NCBI GenBank assembly: GCA_963580455.1
Contig: OY756969.1
Span: 15,534,760-15,598,759, forward strand
Direction of reading: 5' to 3'
From: Euonymus europaeus
Lineage: Eukaryota > Streptophyta > Magnoliopsida > Celastrales > Celastraceae
DNA length: 64,000 bases
Below the pieces are notes generated by a model. It was given only the letters and a program-made list of their open reading frames with translations. It ran no database searches and was not told the origin of the DNA. Shown piece after piece: positions 33,196 to 43,375 of the stretch. How positions within the stretch are numbered: the first letter of the stretch is position 1; every line of letters begins with the position of its first letter. Both the position numbers and the translations under genes were made by a program.

Positions 33196-34450
33196 AAATT
33201 GGCAATCTAGAGGCTGAATGTCAAGGCAGGCTTTAAGCTAGTGATTCAAAAAGGTAGTAGGTTAGTAGTTCAGCACACAAAAGTTATGGCTAAGGAGGTG
33301 GAGAATTTTCTGGAAGCAAAAGCCATAAGAGAGGTTCACTATCCTGAGTGGCTCTCCAATATGATAGTAGTTCGAAAGAAAGATGGGAAGTGGAGAGTGT
33401 GTTTCGACTTCATTGATTTAAAACTAGGCATGTTCGAAGGATTTGTTTCTACTTTAGAAAATCAATCAGTTAGTTGATTCAACATTTAGAATGGCACGAA
33501 TGAGCTTTTTCGACGCATATCAGAGGATATCAACAAATCCCAGTGCATCTGTTAGATTAGGAGAAGACTTTATTATTACACCTGAAGGAATATTCTGCTA
33601 CCAAGTAATTTATTTTGGATTAAAGCATGCAGGTGCCACAATCTAGAGGATGCTGACAAAGCTCTTTGGACCTATCATTGGAAAAACAATGGACGTTTAT
33701 AAATAGGGGTGGAAGTTTGGTTTTTCGGTTCGGTTTGAGACCGAAACCGAAAAAACCGAAAACCGAACTTAGTCTATTATATAAAACCGAACCGAACCGA
33801 ATAGCAAGAGAAACCAAACCGAACCGAAATATTTGAAACGGTTTGGTTTTCGGTTTTTCGGTTTAAACCGATTTTATGGAATACATGTCACTTGATACTG
33901 AAATACTTCATATTATTTCAAATATGACAAAGTAATAAAGTCATAAAGACAAAGTAATAAAGTAATAAAGATTTGAGATAAACAGATTAACTAATTAAAT
34001 ACATATATATTTAAAACATATAAAATAAATTCGGTTTTCGGTTTAAAACCGAAAATAATTTCAGAAAACCGAAACCGAACCGAAAACCGTAATTATCAAA
34101 AAATCGAAACCGAAACCGAACCGTTAAACCGAAAACCGAACCGAACTTTGATTTACGGTTCGGTTTACGGTTCGGATTACGGTTCGGTCCGGTTTCTTCC
34201 ACCCCTATTTATAAAGATGTCATGGTATTGAAGAGAAAGTCTTGTAGGACCACCTGATGCATCTTTAGGAGGTGTTCGATGTCTTAAGGGAAAACAATCT
34301 TAAATTAATTGCTAGTCAATGACCCTTTGGAGTTGGCACGGGGAAATTCGTAGGCCATTTTGTCACTCAACGAGGAATTGAGACTGACCCAACATAGATT
34401 AAGGTAATTCAATGTTTGGAGTAGCCTACCAAGGTGAAGGAGATACAAAA
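33196..34450 (+). pseudogene. pol: RT of the old Tat-lineage element, split by a hAT MITE
   Basis: Plus-strand RT blocks: EVHYPEWLSNMIVVRKKDGKWRVCFDF (33330-33410), MSFFDAYQ (33500), the GIFCYQVIYFGLKHAGATI block (33590-33640), and KTMDVYKD at the insertion point of the MITE. Downstream, degenerate remnants precede VKEIQKLTRTVAVLNRFISRSSD at about 34432-34500. The catalytic YVDD equivalent is disrupted by the MITE at 33704. Stops and frameshifts throughout. Confidence 0.75.
33704..34207. mobile_element. hAT-type MITE with CGGTTCGG-rich arms
   Basis: 504 bp with terminal inverted repeats TAGGGGTGGAA...TTCCACCCCTA and an 8-bp TSD TTTATAAA at 33696-33703 and 34208-34215. Both arms are dense in CGGTTCGGTTT / AAACCGAACCG and flank an AT-rich centre (about 33870-34030). 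The 8-bp TSD and the TA-starting TIR fit hAT. No transposase. Confidence 0.93.
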
Positions 34451-35700
34451 ACTAACTAGGACTGTTGCGGTATTAAACAGGTTCATTAGTAGGTCCTCAG
34501 ATATATTTAGTCATTTCTTCAGGCTATTTAAGTCTGTCGGAGCTTTCCAATGGCATGAAGATTGTGAGGTAGCATTTCTTGATTTTAAAAATTATTTGCA
34601 AAAGCCACAATTGTTGTCCATACCCAAGCCTAGAGTCACACTTCAGTTATACTTTGCAGTATCAAACCATGCTGTTAGCACATGATCCTAAGATAGGAGC
34701 AAAAGATCTAGTATCTAGTCTAATATGTAAGAAAAACAACGTTGGATTCCGAGACAAGATACTCGCCTCTAGAGAAACTTCTCTTAGCATTAGTGATGGC
34801 TTCTAGAAAATTAAACCATGATTTCCAAGCATATCCAGTAGAGATGGTGACTGAATATCCATTGAAGACATTGTTAAGTAAAGCATACATGTTCAGAAAA
34901 GTTGCCAAGTGGTAAGTTGAGTTGGCACAATATGATCTACATTTTGTCCCGAGGACCACCATTAAAGCTCAAGTGGTAGCATATTTTGTTGCAGAATTTA
35001 GCATGGAGTAGCAACCTGAGAAAGGTAACCAAATGCGTGGAAGGTACAAGAACTACTACTTATCCTTGGGAATTACAGGTTGGTGGTTCTACAACAAGAT
35101 GAGGCTCTGAAATGGGAATTGTGCTTACAACACCAGAAGGCAAAGTGCTGAAGATGACTATACAATTAAGGTTCCCAACAACAAACAATGAAGTAGAATA
35201 TGAGGCTTTGTTTCAAGGAGTACCAAATGCTCCAAAGCTCGGGGCAAAAGAGTTGGTGATTTATTTAGATTCTCAATTGGAAGTCAATCAACTAACCAGA
35301 ATCTACACTGCAAAACGGTAACTATGGTAGCATACAAGGAAAGCATTAAGGAGTTACTCAGCTAATTTCACGATTATAAGATATTTCAAATTCCAAGAGA
35401 TCATAATGAACATCCTGACACCTTAGCTACTCTTGCCTCAGTCGATCAACTGGGGGTGAAGAGGATTATTGAGGTACAAGTGCTAGAGTGACCAAGCATC
35501 GAAGAACCATTGGAAGTGATATGGTATGCGGAAGAGGAGGCATCGAGTTGGATGGATTTTATCATCACTTATTTACAAGAAGACATTATTCCTGAAGATA
35601 AGAAGAAAGCCATAAAGTTGACATTTAAAGTAGCACATTTTTTGGGTATCTCCTAACTATAAACTCTCTAAGAGGTCTTTTCAGGTCCTTACCTGTTATA
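34451..35700 (+). pseudogene. pol: RNase H and archaeal-type RNase H of the old Tat-lineage element
   Basis: Plus-strand remnants: QWHEDCEVAFLDFKNYL (34550-34600), then SYTLQYQ-like and KLNHDFQAYPVEMVT; the second RNase H as MGIVLTTPEGKVLKM, NNEVEYEALFQGV and IYLDSQLEVNQLT (35112-35300), then QIPRDHNEHPDTLATLAS at about 35390-35440. Frames change often. The order matches the intact Ogre-type pol in this window. Confidence 0.7.
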
Positions 35701-36650
35701 TGTTCATCCAAGTAGAGTGTAGGACTTATTGTATGAGATTCATAAAGGTTCTTGTGGAGCACATGCAGTAGGATGATCACTTGAATTTAATGAAATCACC
35801 TAAGCCTTCTAGTGGCTATACATGCAGAAGGACACTTTGCAGTAAATGAGAAGATGTGAAAAATGCCAGAAGTTTGCACTAATTCCCTACCAACCAGCTA
35901 GAGACCTTTGTCCTCTTACAATTTCCTAGTGGGGTTGGACATTGTTGGACCATTCACTCAAACTACCGGCAATAGAAGATTCCTGATTACTGCCACTGAT
36001 TACTTCACAAACTGGATCGAGACAAAGCGCTTGGTAACAATCTGAGATGCTGAAACCATAAAGTTCATTTGGGAAAATATTATAACTAGGTTAAAAATTC
36101 CAATGCCTTGATAAGTGATAATGGAACTCAATTCTCCAGCCCCAAATTGAAAGAATTTTATGGAGGCTATAGGATAAAGAATCTTTACTCTACTCCAACC
36201 TACCTGCAGTGTAATGGCTAGGCAGAGGCATCCAACAAGATCATCCTGGATGGAACCAAAAAAAGGTTGGAATCGTCCAAGGGAAGATAGGAGGATGAGC
36301 TTTCATCCGTTTTATAGGCATATTAGACCACACCTTATAGATCCACGGAGGAGTCCCCATTTTCTTTGGCCTACGGAGCTGAGGTTATCATTCCTTTGGA
36401 AGTAGGTCTTTCGATCCTCAGAACGCTAGTGTTTGAAAAAGGTAAATAATAACCTTGCAATGGAGTGGAACATAGACTTACTGTAGGAAAAAGGGATTAG
36501 GCTATGGTACATCTAGTAGCTTATCAACAAGTGCTTTATCGATCTTACAATAAAAATGTCAAGGCAAGGAGCCTACAGGTTAGTCATACAAGATGGAGAA
36601 GTTTCCATGAGACTTGGAATGTTTCCAACTTAAGGAAATTCTATGTGTAA
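35701..36650 (+). pseudogene. pol: Integrase of the old Tat-lineage element
   Basis: Remnant zinc domain (HKGSCGAHAVG, then RRCEKCQKFALIP at about 35845-35890). The DDE core follows in broken frames (PLITSQTGSRQSAW-like; the TGATAATGGAACTCAATTC block at 36115 encodes the SDNGTQF motif). It ends near NVSNLRKFYV at about 36625-36650, a typical integrase C-terminus. Confidence 0.7.
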
Positions 36651-37180
36651 TACCGATTATGGCTATATTAAGCCATTAGCATCTTATCACCATCAATAAA
36701 AGAATAAGTCTTTCTTCATTTAACTATGTAGTTTACTTGTCATCCATTTTCAATTGAATACCTTTATACTTAGCAGATTGATCACTTATTCAGGCTTAAG
36801 CCAACTTATCAAAGGTCTAATGAGCTTCTGCTAGAGAATCTCAACTCTAGGAAAACAAGACTAAGTTAGTCTTGGTTGAGGAATGAATCAGATTGTTAAT
36901 AATGCAACCTTTACTCAGGGACAGTTGAAAAGGGAGCAACTTTAAATTCCCACTTCTCCTCAGCTAGGGGACATTATATATGAACTGCCATATAACCATT
37001 CCTATAGTTATTAGTCACGTATCGAGAGTTTCCTAGAATGACTTAATTGTCGGATTTCCTACACCTATAAATAGGTCTTAGGTAAAGGAAAAAAGGGTGC
37101 TAAAAAATGAGTTCTTCTTCAAATCCCGTGAATCTCCCTTCCAAGAGAAAGTCTTAGGCAGAGGGAATTAATGAAGTTCA
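36651..37180 (+). other. 3' untranslated region of the old Tat-lineage element
   Basis: No gene seen. An AATAAAAGAATAAG signal occurs near 36695. A CCTATAAATAGG box at about 37069 could be a promoter for the sense relic that follows, though this is only a sequence match. Confidence 0.4.
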
Positions 37181-37620
37181 AAACACTCGTGGACATCATG
37201 CTAAAGCTTCATTATGAGGACGAGGACTTAATAGTTCTTTAGCAGCCAACAAATAATGCACCCAAGGAAGTAATCGAGGTAGAAGATGAAGATGATGGAA
37301 TGAGGGTTGTTGAGTCCTTTCTGGCAAGAAATGCAAAGGAACAGGTGGAGGACTTGATGGAAGAGAATGAGTTTTTGGGAAGAGAATTCTAGAGTGTTCA
37401 CAACCTCTGTGTGGGGCTTTCGAGTGCTCTGCAAACTCTTGAGCATTCGGTTACCCAAATTTGTGATGTAGCATGGATAGCTACAATGTCTCATGATCCC
37501 CGGAGGCTCTGAATTTCCCTCACGAACCTCTCTGCCCAAGCCAAAGCTACAATGGATAAGGTAAGGGAAACTATAACCATATGGACCGTTTAGAAAGTAA
37601 CACGTTTGTATTATTTTCCC
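37181..37620 (+). pseudogene. Unidentified acidic, coiled-coil-like sense relic
   Basis: A plus-strand frame with few stops encodes an acidic stretch (KEVIEVEDEDDGMRVVE) followed by helical sequence (ARNAKEQVEDLMEENEFLGREF, QTLEHSVTQICD, LSAQAKATMDKVRET). I do not recognise a family. It sits between pol and the LTR-like region of the old Tat element, where several Tat lineages carry extra ORFs. It might be a decayed extra ORF of that kind. Confidence 0.35.
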
Positions 37621-37849
37621 TTATGCGTTTTTTTCACTATGTATTCCCTTATGCAAAATTTCTTCTAGTTCTCCATTTTGTAATGATTTCCATCATGAAA
37701 TAAAAATGATGTCTTTGTGAGATAAATATGTCAAACAACTTTTAGCCGAAGAGTCTTACTTAAAGAAAAACAAGTCTAAAAGAGTCTTGTCCAAAAAGGG
37801 CCTTACTCTAATGACTAGTTGATGAGACTTGATACGAGCTATGCCGGCT

Positions 37850-39400
37850 TCAACTGGCTTAAACTTCTCCACCTCAACTTTGGACAAATGATCTTATGTA
37901 TTTTCAATCTCTACAACAAGTTTTTCACAGTTGTTCTTTGATTCAGCCAGCTCTTTTTTGAGATTCAAGCAATTGGCGCGTCAAGTCTCTCATATAATAG
38001 AAAAGCATTTAGGACCCCTAATGAAAAAGAGTAAATGTAAATTAATGCATATATACACAAATATTGAATAATAATAAATGCAATACATAAGGAAAAATAC
38101 CCTAAAAAGCATTTGTAGACTGAAGTCAAGGTCTTCAAGAAGTGAGTTGAAGAACTCTTTATCCTCATCTGAGGTAGCAAAACCCAACACATCAATGCAG
38201 GATGGTGAATGCTCAATGAGTAGGCCTAATGAGGGGTCATCTAAATAACCCTTAAACATACTCTTCAAGCAACCCATAGAAGAAGGATGGTCCCCGCATT
38301 CGCTACCATCCACAGAGGGAGAATGAGTATTGCCTCCACCGGATAAAGAGGGTATGAAATGGTGCCAATATTTTCGGAGTTAGAAATACATCTAGATGCT
38401 CCAAAGAGAGAAAGTCTGGGGCAGATCCCCGGGGCAGAAAAAGGCAAAGGTGCCTCAGTTGAAGAGGGACATATCAATGAAGTCAGAGATCATCCAATAG
38501 TTTGAGAATATCCAAAGGCGCTCTTCCAGTCAAACTTGGCCTAAGTAAGATCAGGGATGGGTAGGTTCCGCAACGATCCATCGGATCTAACCATGGGTAA
38601 AACCTCTACAACCATAAAAAATAAGATTACAAGTATATAAGCTTCATCAACATGAAAACGTATTAAACAAAGAAAAATGAACCTCACACAGATTGCTCGC
38701 TAGAAATGTCCTGAAAATTACCATCCATATCTTCCTTAGTTTTGCCCTCAAACATTGTCTCCACTACTTTAGGAGGAGAAGAAATGATAGGAGGAATGAT
38801 AGTTGATAAAGAATGACGTTTCCACTTGTGCTTTTGCCTAGGATTGACTGAGGGTACTTTAAAATGCCTACTTGCTTCATCGATAGTTGTGCCAAGAAGA
38901 AGACGAGCAAAGCCACGATAAGATGGCTTGCTGCAAAATAGTACTGGAGCAGATCTCCAAAACTTTCTAGCAGGTATCAAGGAAGCACAAGAATCATCAG
39001 GAACCTCTTGCACGACCTCACTAAGATCCTCCAAAAGCGCGGGAAGACTACCTGTGGATAATAACAAATTAAAAATTTAGTAAGTAAGCGCACCACAAGA
39101 AAGCAAAAAGGAAGGAAAGGTGTCATACCTAAAGGCTCCACTTTGCGAGAGGTGTAGTTGCTCCAGTGCCCAGAGACGAGCATATAATCCACGTCTTTAT
39201 TTGAAGAAAAAAGATAGTGAATCAATGCATACTCACACTTTGGGGAGAGATAATACTTTCCATTTGAGTTTGTCTTTCAGGATTGAGTAGCAACAAAGAA
39301 CATCTATCACTATGCAAACTCTCTTAAAAAATGTTTTCATATGCACCTCACCTCCAAGGATCCGATAAGCATTCAGAGCCAACTCCAAATGATGAAGGTC
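37850..39400 (-). pseudogene. Antisense intron-bearing gene relic in the 3' part of the old Tat-lineage element
   Basis: The minus strand shows several coding-like blocks separated by sequences with GT...AG borders. The clearest junction is 39129 (donor TTTAG^GTATGA) to 39051 (acceptor CCACAG^G): it joins a block ending SGHWSNYTSRKVEPL to one beginning SLPALLEDLSEVV with the frame kept. Others are plausible: 39352-39399 (HHLELALNAYRILG), a donor near 38689, and a C-terminal coiled-coil block (KKELAESKNNCEKLVVEIEN) at about 37850-37975. Stops occur in the later blocks. Grande-type Tat elements are known to carry an antisense ORF between pol and the 3' LTR, and this could be its counterpart. 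A captured host gene is the alternative. Confidence 0.5.
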
Positions 39401-39710
39401 TGTGAAATAAAGAATTCATAGAGAAAAGGCGGGAATGGAATACAAATTTTGGACTCCAATAGTATGAATACTAAAACCATAACTCAATTGCAACCATTGC
39501 AACTAGAATCTCTATCATCATTAAATGGAGCCGGAATATGTAAGGAAGCAAAATATGATGCACAACTTTAAAAGCGGCTATTTTTTCCTGAGAAAATAAT
39601 AGGTCTTTAAGCTTACCCATGCCAAATCCTACAGGATCAACGATGTAAGAATCAGATTAGTGATTCCATTAGAAAGAAAAGCCCAAAAATGTCAGGTTCC
39701 GCCAATGTGT

Positions 39711-39990
39711 CAGCGTCGGACCCCTAGAGGGTCCGACTAGAGCCAGGCCTCCCACGAGGGTTGGTGCTAGGCAGTGTCGGACCTGTTAGGGGGTTCAACA
39801 AGACTAGGCTCCTATGGGGACCTGGTGTCGGGTAGTGTTGGACCCCTTTGGGGGGTCTGGCATGACTAGGCCCCTCAGGGGCCTTGTGCTGTCAGTGCTG
39901 GACCCCCAAGTAGGTCCGGCCAAACCAGTCCCCCACTATAACCTGGAGCTGGGCAGTGTCAAACCACCTTGGGGGGTCTAGCCAATTACT
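39711..39990. repeat. GC-rich tandem array, about 61-bp period, about 4.6 copies
   Basis: CAGTGTCGGACCCC-like unit starts fall at 39711, 39772, 39832, 39893 and 39954 (spacing 60-61). Each unit holds two short inverted pairs of the GGACCCC...GGGGGTCC and GGCCCCT...AGGGGCC type, so every copy could form hairpins. Units differ by several substitutions. The GC content contrasts strongly with the AT-rich flanks. Confidence 0.88.
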
Positions 39991-40099
39991 TTAAAAAATA
40001 AAAATATTATAAAAAAGAAATAACAGAGAAAAAAGATTACCTCTTGAAGAGGATAAGGGAGATTATTTTGAAGCATATGGGGAGCAAAAAGTTTTTTGC

Positions 40100-40540
40100 T
40101 GAAATGTGTAGCTATTTATAGGACATGTGAAGAATCCTATTGGGAAACAATTTGTTGAAAAAACCTAAAAGGTCTTTATATTTATTCTAAATTATTTTAG
40201 GTTAAATAAAACGGCTAGGGGTATTTGTGGAGTGAATAATTCAAAGGTTAAAGGTTCTTAGCTAAAAGAAATTATCTAGAAATTACAACTGCCAGGAGCA
40301 GTTATCACAGGAGTTACCAGAGACGGTTAACTTCCCCAAGCCTATAAAAACCTATCAATCTCTGATTTGTAACACAGTTGATTACTTAATAAAATATCAG
40401 ACCATCCTGTGGATGTAGATAAGTTTATGAACCATGTATATTTGCATTATTTCCTTAAGCATTTTTACTTCTTTGAGCATTAAAATACATTCGGGGAAAA
40501 TTTAGCATCGACACCAAGTTATCGACAATGTATTAAGATG
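40100..40540 (+). repeat. LTR-like stretch with TATA box, possible 3' LTR of the old Tat-lineage element
   Basis: CCTATAAAAACC at 40341 is followed by AATAAAAT near 40390 and a TTTAGCATCGACA block near 40506. TATA, then polyadenylation signal, then a CA end is the layout of an LTR promoter region. I cannot place its start and there is no second copy in the window, so the assignment is tentative. Confidence 0.35.
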
Positions 40541-41049
40541 ACTCATTTTAAATATTTTAATCTACATGCAATAAAATGAGATGTTTTTGTATTGTACATC
40601 CTCACTAAAAATGTTAGGCAGAAGAGGAAAAACCTAACCTGGACGACACCGGTGCCATCTTCATGTTCGATTTTTCAACCAAAGGAATGGAGAACGATCA
40701 CGAAGAGAACAACTTCTCTGAGAAGAAATGGAAGTTGAAAATATGTATCATACTAATAATGCTGTTAGTAATTTTAATCCATCGTTAGTCTTGGTCTTTT
40801 GGCATAACAGTAAAGCATTTTTTTTAAATGTCCACATGTTTAATTGTTAGAGGTAGTCCCACAATACGTGGACCAACGAAAGCGCTTCATCGAGGCGGTT
40901 TATAATATCGCCCAAATGGTAGATGTGACCATAACACGTCCCTAGAAAAAGTATACTGAAATGTTAGATATGCCACATCAGTCAGTAATCATGCTCATAT
41001 TATGATTGTCATGTGGAATTCTTAATTAATTAAATTTAAAAAATAAATA
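40541..41049. other. AT-rich DNA, no gene seen
   Basis: A short coding-like phrase (LDDTGAIFMFDFSTKGMENDHEENN, about 40640-40730, plus strand) is broken by stops on both sides and I do not recognise it. Nothing else supportable. Confidence 0.4.
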
Positions 41050-41970
41050 ATTAAAGGAACAAGTGTATGTGTATCAAGTCAATATGATTAGAACGGGCTC
41101 TCATGATACTAGAAACAATTTTTTTTTTCTTAAAAAAAGTTGTATTTAATGTCGTCAAGTTTCAAAAATGGAAAATTCTAATAATTAATAATAAATCATG
41201 ATTTAAACTAGCACCAAAAAAAGGAAAAAAGTGTGTGTTGTAATCCCAATCCGCATGCCTTCCCATGATATCAAAGAAGATTACCTATAGAAAAAATAAA
41301 TGGCATTAATGTCATTAAATTCATAAATAGAAAAATTGTTAACAATTCCAATAAATTAATGTTTTTAACCAACCCAACTTCCACGCTCTTCCAAGAAGCT
41401 TTTGCAATAGAAAATTAAATGAATTTAATGACATCAATTTCATAAATGAAAAAATGTACTCCCTTTGTCCCATTTTAATTCTCATTTATTCCTTTTTGGG
41501 ATGTCCCAAAATGCATGTCCATTTCAATCAATGAAAGCTATTTTTTTCTATTTTTTCTCATTTTACCTTTAACTTGAAAAGCTCGACAATTGACTCAATA
41601 AACATGCACATTAATTAACTTTTTATGATGCGAAAGTATTTGTCATTATAGATAAGGGTATAAACGTCAAATTGAAAGGAAATTAAATACTTTCTTAAAC
41701 TGTGTGAAAAAGTGAAGGGGACAATTAAAATAGGACGGAATGAGTACTTATAATTACAATAAATTCACGATTTAAGGCTATCTATTGACAATTGACAATT
41801 TTTTTTAAGGAACAAGTGTATGAGGTCATTGCTACTTGCACGCGCTCCCATGATATCAAAGAAGGTCTCCATAAAAAAAGAATCCAATATCATTATTTTC
41901 ACAAATGGAAAAATTACAATAATTACAAAAAATTCATGAATTAAGCCAACTCATTGAAAAATAAGAAACA
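41050..41970. repeat. Degenerate AT-rich repeats with shared CTCCCATGATATCAAAGAAG core
   Basis: Similar blocks recur near 41057, 41222, 41390 and 41812. They share GGAACAAGTGTATG or GTGTGTG at the start, CCCATGATATCAAAGAAG in the middle (41260 and 41848) and TCATAAATGGAAAAATT-type ends. The Stowaway MITE at 41459 interrupts the series. No coding potential. Confidence 0.55.
41459..41744. mobile_element. Stowaway (Tc1/mariner-type) MITE
   Basis: 286 bp with TIRs CTCCCTTTGTCCCATTTTAATT...AATTAAAATAGGACGGAATGAG and a TA duplication at 41457-41458 and 41745-41746. The CTCCCTCCGTCCC-like end is the Stowaway signature. Confidence 0.92.
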
Positions 41971-42682
41971 AATAAAAAAGAAAAATGATATTCATCCCTA
42001 AACTAAGCTTCCATAAGTGTATATAATTTATGTGGCATGACAAGTCATCATGCCACATAAATTTGTAAAAAAAAGTCAAAGTAATTGTTTTGTAAGAAAA
42101 ACCTAATTCTAGCAATTCCCACTTCTCGCTCTTTTTATGTTAACTAAAGCTTTTTACCATGGTTGGACATGGCTTGCTTTAGTCTAGCTCTCACCTAGTT
42201 CAATCTAAAGTTTTTTTTATGAGAAATAAAAGAATCCGGAGTGAAGGCAGTGTCATCGCCATCGCAATCATTAAGGTAATACAAAGACAAAGATTTTTTT
42301 TAGGTTTCGATGGTGTGTTTTTCATATGTTTCAAGCTTCCAGTGGCGATATAAACATTTAGATCTTTTTATTTTCTTAATCATTTCGGTTTTTGTTAATT
42401 CCATATGTTGTTAATAATGTGGATCTGGGTTTCGTATGAATTCAAGATAGAGAGGTTATGAGATCTTTTATTTGTTTCAATTTCATTTTCTGGAGAAAGT
42501 AAAGAAATTGTGTGTACTGCTGGTATGTTTGGTACGGACCACTATAGCTGGAGGTTTGAGCTTCATTATATAGGTTTCTGCCTTACAAAATGACAATGTA
42601 TTATAGATCTTTTATCATCAATTACTCATGGGTGAAGGTCGGCTATGTTGGATGGACCTAAACTATTGAGCAGCAACATTAT
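41971..42682. other. AT-rich DNA, no gene seen
   Basis: One small inverted repeat (TTTATGTGGCATGACAAG...CATGCCACATAAATTT at about 42026-42066) forms a strong hairpin. No open reading frame with a recognisable domain. Confidence 0.4.
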
Positions 42683-42691
42683 AATGTTATG

Positions 42692-43116
42692 TGGTATTGT
42701 GCAAATAGGTCACTGAAGATAGCCCAAATTGCAATTAGGTAACTCACCGGAAAGTACTTCAATTTTCATCACTAAATGTTCCAATTGTAAGCAATTGGGT
42801 CACTTCGGTCCAATATTCCGATTACCATAGCTGATATGCAACGATGTTGATGATATGGACATTCTCACGTGTCATTTTGATTGAAGTGACATTTGAGCAT
42901 TAGGGCTGAAATTTTGATGTGGACATTACAGTTGATGTTTATTCACAAATAGGTCACTCAATGTTGTCTTAGTAAACAATTTGGTCACTTATATAGACAA
43001 TCCAACTTCAAGTATTTCACAAAATATATTAATACATCATCTCCAATACCAAATTTCGGTGAGTCACCTAATTGCAATTTGGGCCATATTTTAGTGACCC
43101 ATTTGCACAAAACCCT
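42692..43116. mobile_element. TIR element (MITE), probably Mutator-type
   Basis: About 425 bp. Left end TTGTGCAAATAGGTCACTGAA and right end, reverse-complemented, TTGTGCAAATGGGTCACTAAA, with inner matches CCCAAATTGCAATTAGGT. AATGTTATG flanks it on both sides (42683-42691 and 43117-43125), fitting a 9-bp TSD; the exact border is uncertain by one or two bases. It interrupts the FAR1-like relic. Confidence 0.8.
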
Positions 43117-43125
43117 AATGTTATG

Positions 43126-43375
43126 TGCAAATCCTTTCATGGTTTTGCTGACTTGGCTGCTAAAAATGAGGCTTGTTACACCAATGTCTTGAAATGGATT
43201 GATGAGTCTTCAAACAGTTTGACATTGGTCACACGTACACCTTCGTTCCAAGGGACGTCGAATTCAAATGATCCAGTAGTTAAGAGAGGTAAAGGAAGTC
43301 AGCGAAGTGTCATGAAGAAGAAGATTTAGGGAAGGAAACGTCACAGTTGTAGCATCGCAGGTGTAACATCTCGAT
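43126..43375 (+). pseudogene. FAR1/FHY3-like (Mutator transposase-derived) C-terminal relic
   Basis: The plus strand encodes CKSFHGFADLAAKNEACYTNVLKWIDESSNSLTL, which resembles the helical C-terminal end of FAR1/FHY3 proteins (their SWIM-downstream region). A basic tail follows (KRGKGSQRSVMKKKI) with a TAG at 43327-43329; KRHSC-like sequence after it may be the knuckle seen in such proteins. The upstream part is cut by the TIR element. FAR1 genes derive from Mutator transposases, so this could be a host pseudogene or an element relic. The match is by motif feel only. Confidence 0.4.

Larger units (their letters stand above)
641..36650 (+). mobile_element. Decayed Tat-lineage (Retand/Grande-like) Ty3/gypsy element, outermost host of the nest
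   Basis: Domain order on the plus strand is gag (641-825, 32019-32335), protease (about 32560-32840), RT (about 33200-34450, split by a hAT MITE), RNase H/archaeal-type RNase H (about 34450-35500) and integrase (about 35700-36650). Every domain has stops and frame changes, so it is long dead. The Gag knuckle reads CSYHEDEGHRTEDC, and the protease has a DQGSS-type site, both typical of the Tat branch. No 5' LTR is visible. A 3' region with an LTR-like TATA box may run to about 40540. The coordinates include all nested elements. Confidence 0.7.

Noticed and set aside
43072..43329. Single 85-codon frame through the TIR element into the FAR1-like relic
   Set aside because: The first 17 codons are MITE sequence; only the part after the second AATGTTATG is treated as the relic.
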